Positions 45,968-58,500 of a DNA stretch of 64,000 nucleotides are shown here, in pieces (position 1 is the stretch's first letter; each line of letters begins with the position of its first letter). Location of the stretch: NCBI GenBank assembly GCA_034509495.1, contig CM067511.1, forward strand, positions 974,790 to 1,038,789. The letters are read 5' to 3'. The notes beneath the pieces are model-generated. The model was not told the DNA's origin, ran no database searches, and worked only from the letters and a program-made list of their open reading frames with translations. The position numbers and the translations under genes are program-made. This stretch comes from Acestrorhynchus altus. Lineage: Eukaryota; Chordata; Actinopteri; Characiformes; Acestrorhynchidae.

Positions 45968-47096
45968 CTGGACGAAGACAGATGTGTTCATCTGCAGCAT
46001 CTCCACGCGCTCTGTCAGCTGACCCAGCCAGTCCACGTGATCAGCAATGGACTGTCTCAGATCTCCACTGTTCTGCAGTCATAAAAGATCCACAGCAGAA
46101 CGCCTTATTAAAACACAGTGGTTCTCTCACTGTAAAGTTTACAGTCCTTTATGTCTCTTCATTGCATTTCAGTCTCTGCACGAACTGCACCAAGGACTGC
46201 TTCTGTTCTTTAAAATGTTCTTGACTGTTTTCCTACATTCACACTATTCACTGATGCTCTCCTCAGTTGATGCTGTTCTAGAATGTCTTTCTGTTAACAT
46301 GATTTAAAACGGTTCCCTTCAATTCATGGAACATGTCATTCTAGACCATTCTTCCATGTTTACAATGTTCTCTCTGTTTACACTGGTCTAGAACATTCAA
46401 CTTAGTCCACGCTGTTCTAGAATGCATTGTCATAGTCACAGCATTTAATAAGGCTTAATGATGCTTTCTTGTTCTAGAACATTCTTTCCACAAGATGGTT
46501 CCTTTCCATTCATATATTATTCTAGATACGTCTCCCCTGATGATGGTCTTCTATAAATGTTCTTTTAAATGACCACTGGTCTAGAATGTTCTCAAAAGTT
46601 TTCTCCCCATCTTAAAAAGTTCTAGAACGCTACCCTCATCTGTCACCATTGTAGAACCTTATCTACCTGGTTCTCTTCTTGTTTTTTGTCCATAACAATG
46701 TTCTCTCCACTGTTGTAGAATGTTCCCTTATCCTGTTCTAGAATGCTGTTTTTCTTTCTCTGACACTGTTTTAATGTTGCCTCCCTGTTTCACACTGTTC
46801 TAGAATGCTTTTGTCCATGTTTACATTGTTCTAGGAGGTTTTTCTCAACCAACACGGTTCTAAAAACATTACTCCCTGTTCTTTAGGGTGTACAGTAGTC
46901 AGTGCAGAATAATCTTTCAGAATGTGATGCTCTGGAAGAACACGTGAGTTCTGTTCACCCCGGACAGGTTCTCTTTGAGCTCTGTAGCAGCCATGCGGAC
47001 GTGCTCTAATTTATCAATCTGCTCCTTCAGTCGATCCTCCAGCTCCTGCATCATCATCAGACCTTCATCCATCCTCGCTCCTTGTCTGCCCACCAT
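45968..47096 (-). CDS. Small coiled-coil protein, not recognised; two coding exons
   Basis: Coding exons 46959-47096 and 45968-46072 join in phase 0. The protein starts MVGRQGARMDEGLMMMQELE, continues DRLKEQIDKLEHVRMAATEL, then NSGDLRQSIADHVDWLGQLT and ERVEMLQMNTSVFVQ: 81 residues, nearly all helical, with heptad hydrophobic spacing. The 5' UTR starts in an exon ending at 48,152 (donor GTGAGT) and resumes at 47,110. Codon-level regularity, good splice sites and a CpG-rich promoter with CRE sites argue it is real. After 45,968 there is a plausible donor (GTACAC); read-through instead gives VHT and a stop at 45,956-45,958, 2 bases from a MITE. I found no third exon. I cannot name the family; it resembles small subunits of coiled-coil assemblies. 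A BLAST against fish proteomes would decide. Confidence 0.65.
46270..46860. repeat. Irregular array of TTCTAGAA motifs
   Basis: About ten GTTCTAGAATG or GTTCTAGAACATTC units with spacers such as TTTCCATTCA and TCTCCC, in the intron between the two coding exons of the small gene. Units have drifted (CTAGACC, CTAGGAG). Confidence 0.8.
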
Positions 47097-47229
47097 ACTG
47101 TAGAGAAACCCTGACGACAACAAACAACAACAAACACATGAATGAGGACAAGGACACCAGCCCCGTTTCCATCAACGCTCTTTCCAACAAAAATAAAGTG
47201 TTAAAAAGACATTATTTTATCCACTTTGT

Positions 47230-47590
47230 GAAACATCTCATATCTACAGGCAGTTAAACAGACCACGATGCTCCCACCACCATGCTTAACAGCTGGTACA
47301 GTTCTTTACTCCAAATGTCTTGCTTGTTTCAGCCAAACAATTTATTCAGTGTCTCATCTGAACATAAAACCTCCTCTTTAAGAATCTTCTTTATCCATGT
47401 GGTTCTACTCCAAACTTTGGTCCACCCTGAAGGTCCTGAGTTTTGGAGGTGGGGGTTCTTTCTTGAACAGTAGCCTCTCAGTGAAGTGTGATGAAGAAAA
47501 GGATTCACTGGTGTTCATAGCAGGCCTGTGCTTTGGAGGTTCTTGGGTTGTTCCTGGCCATCTAAACCAGTTTCCTCTCAGAATATGTAA
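47230..47590. mobile_element. Decayed DNA-transposon repeat
   Basis: Contains ACGATGCTCCCACCACCATG, CAGCCAAACAATTTATTCAG, CATCTGAACATAAAACCTCC and CTGGCCATCTAAACCAGTTT, a repeat family common in fish. No coding frame. In the first intron of the small gene. Confidence 0.6.
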
Positions 47591-47800
47591 ATTATACTCT
47601 AGAATGTTCTCACCTTACTCTTCAAGAACATTCTCACCTCACTCTCACACTGTTCATGTTCTCCCCATGTTCTAGAACATTCACCCACTGTTCTAGTGTT
47701 CTCCCCATGTTCTAGAAAATTCTCAGTTTGTGTTCTCCCAGTGTTCTAGAATATTCTCACACACTGTAGAGTGTTCTCTTAACGTTCTAGTACAGTTTCC
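47590..47800. repeat. Second TTCTAGAA array
   Basis: GTTCTAGAACATTC, GTTCTAGAAAATTCTC and GTTCTAGAATATTCTC with CTCCCCAT and CTCACAC spacers. Same unit as 46,270-46,860, now upstream of the first coding exon. Confidence 0.8.
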
Positions 47801-48151
47801 CCTTGTTCAACAGAACGTTATAAAGTGCTGCTGAACTGGATGTATGTTTAACCAAAATCACTACATTCTATCTGCGCCTGCGCACTGGGACCGGTGAGCG
47901 TGGCTACGGCTCAGAACAGGGCTCAGGTGACCTGTCAGTCAAAAGCCAGGTGACCAATGGAGAGTTAAGGTGAACGCCTTTCCCAAGCCCCGCCCACCGG
48001 TGAAAACGGAGCCCAAAGAAAAGAAAAAACAAGAAAGAAATTAAGTCTGTGATTCCCTTTGATCTTCAGATCCTCACGGTCATGTGATCAAAGAGAATCT
48101 CGCGCTCCTACAGAACCGAGCCGAACCCGAACACAACCCATTCAGACTCAC

Positions 48152-48240
48152 TGTGAGGAGATCAGTCCGTCTGCTGCCCGAGCCCCGGACCGGAACCAGC
48201 GGCGATGACGTCACCCGCTGGTGACGTCACCCGAGCCCTC
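48152..48240 (-). promoter_or_regulatory. 5' UTR exon and CRE-bearing promoter of the small coiled-coil gene
   Basis: Minus strand ends CTCCTCACA with donor GTGAGT at 48,151-48,146. Two perfect TGACGTCA palindromes lie at 48,206-48,213 and 48,222-48,229 (16 bases apart). GC-rich, no TATA box. The exon's right border is not determined. The donor strength is the main evidence that it is transcribed. Confidence 0.6.
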
Positions 48241-48629
48241 ATCAGCTCCATAAAGTCAGATTCAGTGTAAAGACATAAGACCCCTGAAGGAACCTTAGGA
48301 GAAACCATTGGAGCAACCTCAGGAGGAAGCATAGGAGGAACCAGACTCCCGAGGGAGGATCCCTCCTCCTCTGGTCAAACTACTCCATTATTGATAAGGG
48401 GACACTGGACCCTCTGTCTGCTGTGATGCTCAGGGGGAATGGAGTGATGTATGGATGTTATTTTGTAGGCTTCTGGAGAACATTCTAAGGATGTTTTTTC
48501 TAACTCTCAAGGTATCGGGAACGTCCCCAGCATACCTAAACGTTATATTAACGTTATAACTAAAGTTGGTTTGCGAAGCACAACTGTAATCAAAACACAA
48601 CCAAACTCAGTTCTGTCACCCAGCATTTA

Positions 48630-49530
48630 CAGTGTTTAAAAGTATTCATACCTCCTGAGCTTCTCCACATTTGTTAAAATAAAAATATCCCAAGCTCTGA
48701 ACATCTGAGAAGTTCATCATCTGAAAACAGAAGGAGTACGGCACAACTGCACACCTACCAAGACGTGGCCGTCCACCTCAACTGACCGCACAGGCAAGGA
48801 GACACTAATTAATGAAGCAGCCAAGCAAGCCATGGTCACTCAGGAGGAGCTGCAGAGACCCAGAGCTCAGGTGGGACAATCTGATTTGTCCACAGGACAA
48901 CTATTAGACATGTTCTCCACAAATCTGGTGATCATGGAAGAGTGGCAAGAAGACATTTTGAAAGGAAGTCCTGCTTGTAGTTGGGACACAAGCCATGTAG
49001 GAGACACAGCGAACATGTGGAAGAAGGTGCTATGGTTGAACTTCTTGGCCTAAATGCAAACGCTGCATGGTAGAAAACTAACACCACACACCCCCCTAAA
49101 CGCACCATCCTCACCATGCAGTGTGGGGGCGGAGCTTCACCTGGAGGACGACCCCGAACGACCCAGAGCTACAGCGAACTGGTTTCGATCAAAGCATTTT
49201 TAGGTGTTTAACTGACCCAGTCAAAGTCCAGACCGAAATCCCATGTGAGAATCTGTGGCAGGACTTTAACGTCGCTGCTGTTCAGGTGCTCAGAGCTTCA
49301 GCTGATCTGTAAAGAAGAATTTCAGCCTCTGGATGAGCAAAGCTGGTAAAGACGGACCCTAAAGACCTGCCGCAAAAGGTGGACCTACACAGTACTGAGG
49401 AATGCAGGCCACAATCCAGCTTTGTGTCTGTAAACGTACTGGAATCATTTTCTTTCCCGTTCATAATTACCTGCTACTTCGTTTGGGTCCGTCGCATAAA
49501 ATTAAAGAGGTATGAATACTTAAGGCACTG
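48630..49530 (+). mobile_element. Internally deleted Tc1/mariner element with both ends
   Basis: Left end CAGTGTTTAAAAGTATTCAT and right end ATGAATACTTAAGGCACTG are inverted copies. Inside, plus strand shows transposase remnants: ACTCAGGAGGAGCTGCAGAG region, GTGGAAGAAGGTGCTATGGT (KKVLW), and CCCAGTCAAAGTCCAGACCG with GAGAATCTGTGGCAGGACTT (SQSPD, ENLWQD). About 400 bp of the catalytic core are missing compared with full copies. TA precedes the left end only. Lies between the small gene and prrc2b. Confidence 0.85.
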
Positions 49531-49599
49531 CAGGTTAACGGTTTGACCCACGTTGACCCAGGAGTCTCCAGTCTCGCGTACAGAGAAAGACTCTGAAGT

Positions 49600-52535
49600 G
49601 GTTTGTTGAAAAAGCAGTCTGCTTTATTGATTTTTCTCTCAATGAGATCATTTAACAAGAAAAAAGAGCGAATAATGATCACATCTCTGAAAGGATAAAC
49701 AACACTGAGGGATAAATAGGCCGAAGGGTCGCGGGTCGAGCGCCGCGGACCCTTCCACAAAATTAAATACGTAAAAGAAGTTCCAACAGTAAAATATCCA
49801 TCTTTGCCGTCCCCCCGCCCGTCCCACCTTTAAATACAAGTCTACAAAGAGAAGCAGAAGAAGGGCAGCAGTGTGCGCCTGTACAGTTATTACCGTGGTC
49901 TGAGGACATCACTAGCATCAAGTTCAAGTGTTTAAAGCAGTGTCGGACGTACACCTACCAAAATGGCCAAAATAAAAGAAACATTTGGTGGAACTGTAAA
50001 GTGTTCTCCGTCAAAACGTCCCAGACCTTCTCTTTTTTGTTTGTTGCAAATACAAGAACACACATGGAAGGCCAGAGTTCTGTACAGCTGCAGCGGAACG
50101 GAGCAAATCCGGCAGTTGTTTGCGTCCGCCGGGGACGATCAGCACCAGCATCCAGACTGGGCCGTGGGAGGAGCCGAGCAGCAGGAAGTCTGTCTCATTT
50201 CCAAACGCGTTAATGAAGTGTTCATCTTCTCTACGTGTGAGTTTGTGTAAGATGCAGAGGTGGGCACTGCAGGTCCAGCAATGTTAAGTATGGTCACTTG
50301 TAGAACAAGGGCCCTTGGTGGCACCTCTGTGGCTCGCCGGACCTGCAATACCCACCTCTGCCACAAGGATACAAAGCAAGTACATACAACACCAGAACCT
50401 TCACACCCCTTTCGGACCTTCAGCTGGTCCTCGTCCACAGAGCGCAACCAGTGGAACCCTGACCAGAACGGTCTCATTGGAGAGGCCGTGTGCACTGTGA
50501 TGTCTACCACCCAAAAAAAAACGTGAACTGGTGAGAAGAATGAAGACATTCTGCCCAATAAACAACCTCAACCCAACCAAAGCGGAGCGAGCCGAGGAGG
50601 TCTGGAGTACTGATATATACGGAGGGAGCTGGAGTGGGGTGAGCGTGGAGGTCCAACATCCAGAGAAACGGGAAAGAAAAAGAAGGCAAATTTAAAATCG
50701 AGTGCTAACAGCTGCCCCTGTGCAGCACATCCCATGTTCCAAAACGGCCGTGGATAAAAAAAAAAAAAAAAGGATGGAGGGATTGAAGAAGAAATGAAAC
50801 CAGGAGAAAAGAGAAGCTGTGAACCTTAAAGGATAGAAGAGGAGAAGAGGAGAGAAGAGGAAATCCTGCATTTGGGAACATAAACGGGGAAATGAGGGAA
50901 GAGGATCCGACGTTTAGTGAAATACAATGAAAATGATTTGAAAAAAAAACTGATAACAGGACAAAAATATTTTAAATAAATAAAAAATGCTTTTTAATGC
51001 TTCAGAGAGTAAAAATCTTTTTGTGCTGAGGATCAGGATGATAAACAGATTAATGATTTAAAGGAAAATCTTGGGAAAAGGACGAGAGGTGACGTGATCT
51101 GGATCTGGATTCGGGGTAAGAGGGATTAATAAATTAATAATTTTAGCCGGAAAGATCTTTAATGCTTGTGTTGTATCGATCATGAGACGTCCCGAATCCA
51201 GAAGAATGCATTAAATAAAGAAGGAGATCCTGTTTTTGGGGAAATAAAGGGAAAAATGTTTCAAATGCTGGAAAAGAAAGGATTTGTGTGAGGAAAAGGG
51301 GGGAGACGGGATCCGACATTCAGAGAAATACAACACAATTCATTTGGGAAAATTAATCATGAAAATGAGGACATTTAACATCCAGAGAAGGGATGTGTGT
51401 GCATTCCGAGGTGGTGGGGTGCAGAGTGAAGGTGTGAAGATCTACAGAACAGTGTGTGTGTGTGTTGCGGGGGGGGGACGGACCTCCAGACCAATATCAG
51501 ATCCAAAACCCATTACAACCAAACCCAGACATCGCACGCGTGACCTACTGACCACAGCCCCCACCCGTCCATACGTTCGCTCAGCTCTGATTCTGCACCA
51601 ACAAAGGCAAAGTCTCTGCAAAAGAAAAGATCACATTTCTACAAAGAGGAGAAACAAAACAGCTTTAAAAAAAGAAGAGCTTTTCACTAAGCAGTCTTTC
51701 ATGCTCTTTTTCAAGCTGTTTGGTGGAAAAACCAGGGAAATGTCCTCAAATTTGAGTTTGAATTTTGTGTTTTATTGAGTAAAAGGCGCTCTTTAATAAT
51801 AGAGCAAATAGGCGTGGATTATGATTTATATATTTATTAAAAAAAAAAGAGAAAAAAGAAAGTTAAAAATCCATGGTACCCAGTAAAAATGACACGGTGC
51901 CACACTGCAGTTTTTAAAGAGGCTTACAGTTTAAGCTTCTGACATGTTCATTGATCCTCAGTCATGTCAATCAAAACTACAGTCCAACCGGGTGGGTACA
52001 GTTTGGCAATCGGCGGGGCAATGCATAAGCTGGAGGAGGAGGATGGTGTGTCCTTATCGGTCAGATTTTCTCTTCAAACTTTAATGGCGAGAAGCAGAAA
52101 ACACAAGATTTGCCTTTTTTTTTCGACATTATTCTTCTCTTGAAACGGAAAATAAATGTTAATAAATAAAGATCTTGAAGAGAGTCTGCTTAGAAGAGTC
52201 CCAAGCTATCGTGTCTATGAATATCTTTAATATAGTATACATTTATATATATAGATATATATTTATATATCTCTGAATGCTGTGTTTAAACGGTAAGGGT
52301 CCGATTTTGGTGCTCCTGTGGTTTCGTTTGTCCGGAAGGGTTGAGTAATGAGAGATGAATGTTGAAGGGGAGGAAAAACAAACAAAAGAAAAGGAATAAA
52401 AAAAAAACAAAAAACAAAAAAAAACAAAACAAACAGGATAATGAAGAGAGGTCCTTAAAGTTGCCTGGAGACGATGAGGTCTGAGCAGAGCGGATGTGAG
52501 GGCAGCAGGATGGAGTCGAGATTCGAGGTCCAGCG
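49600..52535 (-). other. prrc2b: prrc2b 3' UTR
   Basis: About 2.9 kb from the stop codon to the polyadenylation signal at 49,623-49,628. No introns or repeats of note except A-rich runs (50,755-50,772; 52,396-52,435 on the plus strand, so U-rich in the mRNA). Length inferred from the absence of an earlier strong signal with matching context; other AATAAA sites could also be used. Confidence 0.55.
49623..49628 (-). terminator. prrc2b: Candidate polyadenylation signal of prrc2b
   Basis: Minus-strand AATAAA in the context ATCAATAAAGCAG, near the last transcribed-looking sequence before the Tc1 element. Confidence 0.5.
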
Positions 52536-55500
52536 TTAAGCCTTGCTCTCCTCCACTTTAACGGACTGAGGCTTGATGGCGCCGGTTCGGGCTGGTTTCG
52601 CCGGGCCTGGGGGCAGCGGCTCCTGCAGCTTGTTGGAAATCACCGGCGAGGGAGCCTTCAAGTCACCCATACCCGGCCGGGCCTCACGGAGGGCCTTCGT
52701 CTACGGCGAACCAGGCACAAGAGAGAGGACGCAGGTTATTATAGAACTTAAAATATTGTATTAAATGATGCTAAACTTCTAAACACTCATCAAAAAGAAA
52801 AAGTTCAAAAAACATTCTGCTCATCATTTAATTCAGAAAGTTAAAATGTGATATTCCTGACATTTAAAGTTGTGTTTTATTTTTGATTTTGTCTGATTTC
52901 TGAGCTATAATGTGAAATGTGTCGCTTTTTAAAAATAGTGAAAAAGCTCTAGTGCATCCAGAGGACTGAAATATACATACACATTTCTGTCCTCCATAAG
53001 AAGGACATGTCCCACAACAGACCAAGACGATGTCTAACATCAGACTTCATAAAGGGAAAAAGATTTAAGATAAATTTATTGTGTAGTGTTTACAGATTAT
53101 TTACAGATCAGATTGTTAACACACTGCTTTGGCCGATTACAGTGACCATCGTCCTCCGATCGCAGGACGATCCCAACAAAGTCAAATACTTTCAGAGTAA
53201 AAGGTGAAATGACGGTTTACTAAACTGTAAATCCCAGTACGTCGCTGGAGCACAGCCCCCTGCCTGCCTCACGCAGCTAGACCCGAGCTGATCCGTACTT
53301 TCACACAGTTAAAAATAAAGGTTAGAAGAACAGAGAAAGAAGAAGTGGATTAAATCAAATTACCTATATTTACAGTGGGTGGCTCACCTTCGTGCCCTCC
53401 TCAGCCCCTTTGGGTACGGTCTCGGAGTTGGAAGGGGGGGTGGAGTGGGGCGGCTCGCGGCCTGGGCTGGGGTAGGGAGGGGAGCGAATGATGACGGCCT
53501 TGTTTACCTGCATTACAGGCCGCTGGATGGGGTTGGGGAAGGGGCCGGTGGTGGGGGGGCGGATATGCATCACCATGCTGCCCTGCGGAGGGGGCACCTG
53601 GACAAAGGAAACGGGGACAAATGAACGTTTACCTTCATGTTTATCGATTTATAAATTAATATTTTTAAAGGCATAAATCAAGAGAACTGAACTGTCCAAC
53701 ATGAAGCTACAAGAGCAAGAATTTTACATGAATAAAAGTTAATTAGTGACAATAATTACAATAACAATGAAAATGTGTTTTGTATATTAGACACATACAT
53801 AGAAAAAGAATGTTAGTGTATATTTAATAATGCCCAACTTCATAAAGGGAAACACATGTACAGAACATAAATGTATTTAAATTTGTCAAATTCTAGAACA
53901 ATTTAAAAAATGATAACATTTTCTATTAAAATATACCTGCCAAGATAGGGGTGGGCAATACTATGACTATTCAATTTTATTGAAATAGTGATACATTAAT
54001 ATAGTGATATAGTGACACCGTATGGAAGAATTTAAGAATCTACTTATTTTTTACAGAAAAACATTTTATCTACATGTTAAATTATGATAAATACTGTGTC
54101 GTGTGGAAAATGTCTTTAAATATGATGTTTTTACCATATTTCCCCCAAACCTGCATGAAAAAAACAAACAAAAAACAAAAAAACAAACAAACACACCTGC
54201 TGAGTGTAATGTCCAGGGAGGGGACCCACAGCCTGGGGGCCGCCAGGACCAGAGGGTTTTCCACTGGGACTCGCAGATCCAGGTCTAAACACAGGAAAGA
54301 GGAAATCCATCAAATACTAAATGGAGTGAACATAACTAGCTCCTGTGTGGTTTATGACCTAGAGTTTTTAATTTAATAGGATTAATTCATTAATAAAGAC
54401 CCATCATTCAACAAAAAGAGACAATCAGCTCACTGACTATCCCATAAGCCGAATGTCAAAATAAGAGCCACTAATACAAATGTAGATGTAACACTGAAGT
54501 ACTTTCATCTAAAGTGAAAGAGGGTCTCACGTTTGTCTCCCTTTTCTGCTGAAAAATAAGGATCACATTTAAATTTATTGCTGCTACTTTGCACGTCCTG
54601 TAACCATGCGAGAACCTGAATAAATCATAGATTTACTGATGAACCTTTCTGTCATGCTTACCTGTAGGTGCCAGCAGGAATACCAGGTGAGTGGCTGGCT
54701 TTGTCAGAAAACTGAAATCCTTTCATCTCCATCTGAGACGGCTGTTGGGGACAACAGTTGTCAGTAACAATGAAACATGTTAACAAGTGGGGTCTAGTAC
54801 AGGACGAGAACTCATTCTGAACGGAGAGTCTCCTTTAAAGGAAATTAGGACTAGTCTTAACTGCTGTCCCATGAACCAGCTCTCAGAGATCAGTGGGTCG
54901 TGCTCTGAAAGCGTCTGCTCATGACCATAAATAGTGTCCCCTAGAAGTTACATCCAACCCAGCTCACCTCCCTGCTGGCAGGCATGACGGGCGGCTGTGA
55001 GCCGGGAGGCATCATTCGGCGTGGAGCGTTTACAGAGAGGTTTTGGCCCTGCTGGAGCTGGATGGACTGGGGCAGGATCAGGTGCTGCTGGGCCGAACCG
55101 TAGCGCAGCTGAGAACCAGGCAGGGGCATGGTCACCTGTGTAAACGGACACATTGGACAGTAGAGACAGTTACTCCAAACCCTTGGCTGTACTGAACTCC
55201 TCCTGCCTCCACACAGTAAACTGCAATGGTTCAGGTGGCCTGGTAAGTCCAACTGAAGAAGCAAACGTCAGACAACAACTAGGTGTGGTATGGTCACCTG
55301 GATGAGCTGGGAGTCCATGAGCTGTGAGGTCCCCAGGCCTGGACCCTGGTTCATGGAGCCGTCGTAGACCAGCGGTTGGCTGCCATTGATGGTCTGGTAG
55401 TGGGAGCCTGACTGGGGTTTCACCATCTCTGAAGGCTGCATTCCCGGGAAGGCAGAGTACGGTCCTTTTAGAGGAGCTCCGCCTGACAGCACCATTGGAC

Positions 55501-58500
55501 TGGGTTGGGACAGGTTGGGGTGCATGTACACTTGGGACCTGGAAGCGGAAAAGCATTTTACTGGTGATAATTGTTGAATTCCAGTATGAATCTGTTGTGT
55601 GTCACAGTCTGTAAAGAGGTTAATAAACTCCAGGACGTTCAGGCGCATCGGAGAATCATTTCTCCTGCTTGTACCTGAACGGGGGGATGGAGTTGAACAT
55701 CTCCTGTGACTGGGAAACAGGCAGACCTCCCCTGAGCCCCAGCTGGGCCTGGGCCTGCAAAGATGTGTGCAGGGAGATGGGAATCTGCTGAGCTGCTGCA
55801 GCCTGATCACACCCCCATACCCAAACAAACAAACAAACAAACAAAAACAATGTTAGAGTATTCAGGAGAGTGCATAGTAATGCGAGTACTGATGATTATC
55901 GATGAGATGGAGTTACGAGTTTCTGTTGTAAAACGTAGTTTGACACGTACCTGTTGGTAGCTTTGCTGCTGAGTCATCGTTGGTGGGACCAACCGAGGCT
56001 GACTTGGAAAAACGTGTCCATCGAGGTAAAGCGGGGGTATATGACTACCTACAGACAAACAGAAGGTTTAGGATCGAGTTTGAGCTCCTCAGACGAACGT
56101 TTGAGGAGCGTTTTTGAGCTGAAAAAGCATTTTGATGAATTATTTGTAATGATTAAATTGCCTGAACGTCATTTTTGTAATATAAGTATGTTTCTACGCT
56201 CACAAAGTGCTCACATTTCAGAATAAAAGTCCTGAGAAGCAAACAGCCCCTCCCTTCTCATTTTCCTCTCTAACCCCGTATCTGGGTCAGTGACATCAAT
56301 GAATCCAGGACTGAATTAAGGACGTGAGGCAATTACTGTGGAATTATGATTTGGTATGCAAATTCATGTCCAAAAATGTCCCTTTGAGACGCCACATTAA
56401 TAATGGCCCATTGTGCTCTACTGGCTCCATCCCGGCACACAACGTTTGGACCCCCGAAGATAATCTCGTAATCTGAAGTCTGACCTCAGTCATTACGACA
56501 GTAACGAAAACCACGACGTGTTATGTTGTTGTACCTGCACTGAAAAAAAGAATAAAAGGGTAAATCTAGTCACCTTGCATGGAAACAGAAGGAGCGACAG
56601 AGGCCACAGGCATGGGAGGCATGGACACCCCTCCAAAGGAGCTGTAGCTGACCCCGCTGGAGGAGCCGACGCTGCAGGGGGGCTGAGAGCCCGAACCTGC
56701 ACCGACAGGGGAGCCCTGCTCAGGGAGGGACTGAGAGTTTTCCCAGGCTTTACGTGCAGACTCCATCTGCAGAGGCAAGAAACAGGCAGTACTGAAGTAT
56801 TACATCATAACCACACTCTGACCACTCTACTTTAGACCCTTCGAACAACTTCAGACCCCTTAAACAGACCTTCAGGGGTGGTCTCAATACACTTTGTTGG
56901 GGTTGCTTAGTTTCTATACATGATCAAGGCTCCACATTTCAGTGCTTTTCCTTCTCCCAACACACCTGACTGATCTAAAGTTCTCAAGGAGATACCCCGC
57001 CATCTAAGCTTGCGTGATCCTTCTACCTACCTGCAAAGAAAGAAAGCAGTTAGTTAAAGAGCAGTTGCATGTTACCTTCAGAGTGAGGTCCGTGGAGGGG
57101 AAGGAAATGGGGTTGAGGTTGATGCCAGGCTGCAGGTGGTCTCTGCGCAGCATTGGAATGCCCTGAGCAAGGCCCGCCTAAAACACACCAACACGCCAAT
57201 TACATTCACGGCATTTGGCAGACGTTCTTCCAGTGCGATTTACACAAGTGCTTTGAAGTTCACTCAGGAAAAATATCTATTTAGTGGAAACTAAAATCCA
57301 GAGATTCCTGGAGCTCAGATGCTGCCAAAGAAATGTCAAAATCGAAACCTCAATGCAGACAAGATTCAGTTTAATTATAATCCTTTAATGCGTTAAGTGC
57401 TCATGAAAGAGATGGTCTTCAGTCTGTGATTGAAGACAGCAAGTGACTAAGCTGTTGGAAGCCCCAGGAGAAGTTTGCTCCACCACTTTGGGGGGGACTG
57501 ACTTTGTAGGCCAAGCTTTTGAGGGGAACGCAGTTACATGACCCAACGTGGGAACATTAAAGAGCCGTGCCGCTGCATTTAACCTCACATCACTAAAACT
57601 CTGACCCTTAAAATTAAAATTAATTAAATTTTAATTAAAGTTAATTAAAATTTTTGGACCACGGTTAAAGGGCTTTAAACCTCACACATCAGGTTTGGTT
57701 TGCTCTTGACAACAGAAGTGAGTGGGATCACCATAACCAGATCCAAAGAGCTCTCTGAGGCCTTCAGAAGAGATATAAACACAGATGAGTCTGGAAAATG
57801 GTTTGCAAGTGTAGAACATTTTAAACAACTGCCAACATTATGCAGGTCAGGCCAAGAGCAAAGAGGTGCATAAAGAAGTCTCCAATAATCCTAGAACTGG
57901 ACAAATTTGTTGAAACACTTCTGGTATGTGTTTTGGATACATGGAGAAATGAGTCTCACAACCATGTTGGAGGCGGTGCAGCCACTCTGAAGATGCATGG
58001 TTTCATTTCTTTTGGTACTGTATCAAAGTTCAACGCCACTGCGACAAAATACGGTCTTATATCATCAAACCCCAAAGAGTTCTTGGTGCAAAAACCTACG
58101 TTGCCAGCGAGAGCGTCCTGCAGCTTGGTGACCGGGTTTGAGACAACCACTGGTGCAGAACCAGGAGGAAGGCTGAAGTCCGAGTCCTTCGCACTGACCC
58201 CAAATTCGATAGGGGGAACGGGGATGACGTTGTCCACGTGGATGTCCACGCCATTGACTGGTGTGATGGGTCCCTCCAGACGCTCCACTCCTTCAGAACC
58301 CTTCCGGTTCTTAAGTGAACGTTCATTTCCTATGGGGCCAGGTTTGTGCTCTTTGCTCTGTTCCGGTCCCGCGTCCGAATCCTGGAGGAAGAGCGTGCGA
58401 TTGATTTATTAATATAGAAAATCTTCATCATTCTTGTTGTTTTTCCACTTTAACACAGTTGTTCTTTATGGACAGCGAATGAAAACTCTCCAAAAAGACA

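Noticed and set aside
51284..51778. 164-codon plus-strand frame in the prrc2b 3' UTR region
   Set aside because: Antisense to the UTR; composition biased by A-rich runs; no recognisable protein.
57840..58412. 190-codon plus-strand frame
   Set aside because: Spans a transposon remnant and the antisense of a prrc2b exon; no start context or homology.
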